A stretch of DNA of 64,000 nucleotides from the NCBI GenBank assembly GCA_041060555.1, contig JBEUDS010000020.1. One strand, written 5' to 3'. The notes under the pieces are model-generated. The model was not told where the DNA came from. It was given only the letters and a program-made list of their open reading frames with translations, and did not search any database. Origin of the DNA: CAUJIW01 sp963205175. GTDB taxonomy: Bacteria > Pseudomonadota > Alphaproteobacteria > Sphingomonadales > Sphingomonadaceae. A program made the position numbers and the translations under genes. This document shows, piece by piece, positions 63,336 to 64,000 of the stretch (position 1 is the first letter of the stretch; each line of letters opens with the position of its first letter).

Positions 63336-64000
63336 TCAGGTAAAATGCAGCCGCCGATATTTGCCGCGGAAGTAGAGTAGCGGATCGCGACGTGGTTCGA
63401 ATTGTGCCCGCAGCACCTCGCCAACCAGGATGAAATGGTCCCCGCCCTCATGAATCGCATGACGGCGGCATTCAAACGAGACGAGCGAGCCATCGAGTAG
63501 CGGCACCCCTGATTCTCCCGCCGACCAGGGTGTCGCGGCAAAACGATCCTCCCCCTTGCCGGCGAAGCGGTTGGACGTTGGCTGCTGGCTTACCTGAAGC
63601 ACATTGACCCCGAAGTGGTCAGCCTCACGCAGCACCGGGGCGCTGCCCGCGCTATTGGCGATACAGACCAGCAGCAACGGCGGATCAAGGGAGACCGATG
63701 TAAAACTGTTGGCGGTCAGACCAACCGGGGTACCGCTCTCTGTACAACCGGTCACCACGGTGATCCCGGTGGCAAAGCAACCCATCGCGTCACGCAGGGT
63801 ACGCGCGTCGGAACCGGCGCGGAACTCGCTCGCTGCGCGCGGCTGTTTGCGCTCCAGAAAATCGAGCAGCACGCCAAGAAAGGCCTCGGTACGGTCAGTA
63901 ACCACCAGCAGGTCGGCGTCGGCAACGTCCACGACCTCGGCGTTGGGCAACGCGGAGTCAAACGTATCGTTGAGCGCCGAGCGCCGTATCCAGGACAAGC
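63336..64000 (-). CDS. Flavin reductase domain protein, N-terminus beyond the window; hydrolase-like upstream part
   Basis: Residues from about 70 on form a flavin reductase (split-barrel) domain: LRDAMGCFATGITVVTG, LTANSFTSVSLDPPLLLVCI, FGVNVLQVSQQ, and the closing HAIHEGGDHFILVGEV with the NAD(P)H-binding GDH. Such proteins supply FMNH2 or FADH2 to two-component monooxygenases. The frame stays open to the right edge, where only a TTG near 63998 could start it. The first 50 residues (LPNAEVVDVADADLLVVTDRTEAFLGVLLDFLE) look like the C-terminal end of an alpha/beta hydrolase, but with DLL where the catalytic GHM would be. A fusion is therefore suspected and the gene is probably cut. Confidence 0.78.
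   Translation of the reverse strand, partial: LSWIRRSALNDTFDSALPNAEVVDVADADLLVVTDRTEAFLGVLLDFLERKQPRAASEFRAGSDARTLRDAMGCFATGITVVTGCTESGTPVGLTANSFTSVSLDPPLLLVCIANSAGSAPVLREADHFGVNVLQVSQQPTSNRFAGKGEDRFAATPWSAGESGVPLLDGSLVSFECRRHAIHEGGDHFILVGEVLRAQFEPRRDPLLYFRGKYRRLHFT

Overview
The window is dense, GC-rich (clearly above 60 percent GC) bacterial chromosome. PHA synthase, an IscR/NsrR-type Rrf2 regulator, many CoA-dependent degradation genes and the overall codon choice suggest a free-living alphaproteobacterium, possibly Rhodospirillales-like; this is inference from gene content only. No rRNA, tRNA, CRISPR array, transposase or prophage gene was recognised.

Left part (1-18.2 kb), mixed functions: an Rrf2 regulator, a host-attachment family protein, PHA synthase (phaC), an HlyD / double-ATPase ABC / ABC permease trio in the order of E. 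coli yhiI-rbbA-yhhJ, a GFA-type zinc protein, a three-gene surface-polysaccharide block on the minus strand (Wzz-like, O-antigen ligase-like, acyltransferase), two exported proteins including a CxxCH haem protein, a VOC-like protein, a DUF1838 protein, and a divergent MerR/MFS pair with a textbook MerR-type promoter.

Right part (18.3-64 kb), a catabolic island made almost entirely of acyl-CoA chemistry: nitronate monooxygenases, a 4-hydroxybutyryl-CoA dehydratase-like flavoenzyme with an AraC regulator, thiolases, two pairs of acyl-CoA dehydrogenase subunits, three acyl-CoA ligases, short-chain dehydrogenases, enoyl-CoA hydratases, a fused FadJ-type protein, CoA-transferases, a P450, an aldehyde dehydrogenase, amidohydrolases, a thioesterase and a flavin reductase. 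Two separate DUF35 Zn-ribbon plus thiolase-like gene pairs resemble the side-chain retro-aldolases of steroid catabolism. The set fits degradation of a large hydrophobic polycyclic or isoprenoid substrate, but no ring-cleavage oxygenase is visible, so the substrate is not identified.

Two sets of repeated operator-like sequences tie the island together. Motif A (AATTGAC-N2-ATCR-TCAATW) occurs three times: before the SDR at 30547, between the TetR gene and its divergent SDR/MFS/Zn-ribbon/thiolase operon, and before the long amidohydrolase-P450-ALDH-CoA-transferase operon. Motif B (YACTTA-TATAAC-TARGTR type) occurs five times before acyl-CoA dehydrogenase, ligase, thiolase/SDR, hydrolase/hydratase and thiolase/DUF35 genes. 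The island therefore looks like two interleaved regulons. Two paralogous FadR-type GntR regulators also lie inside it. One CoA-transferase gene carries an apparent one-base frameshift in a six-G run.
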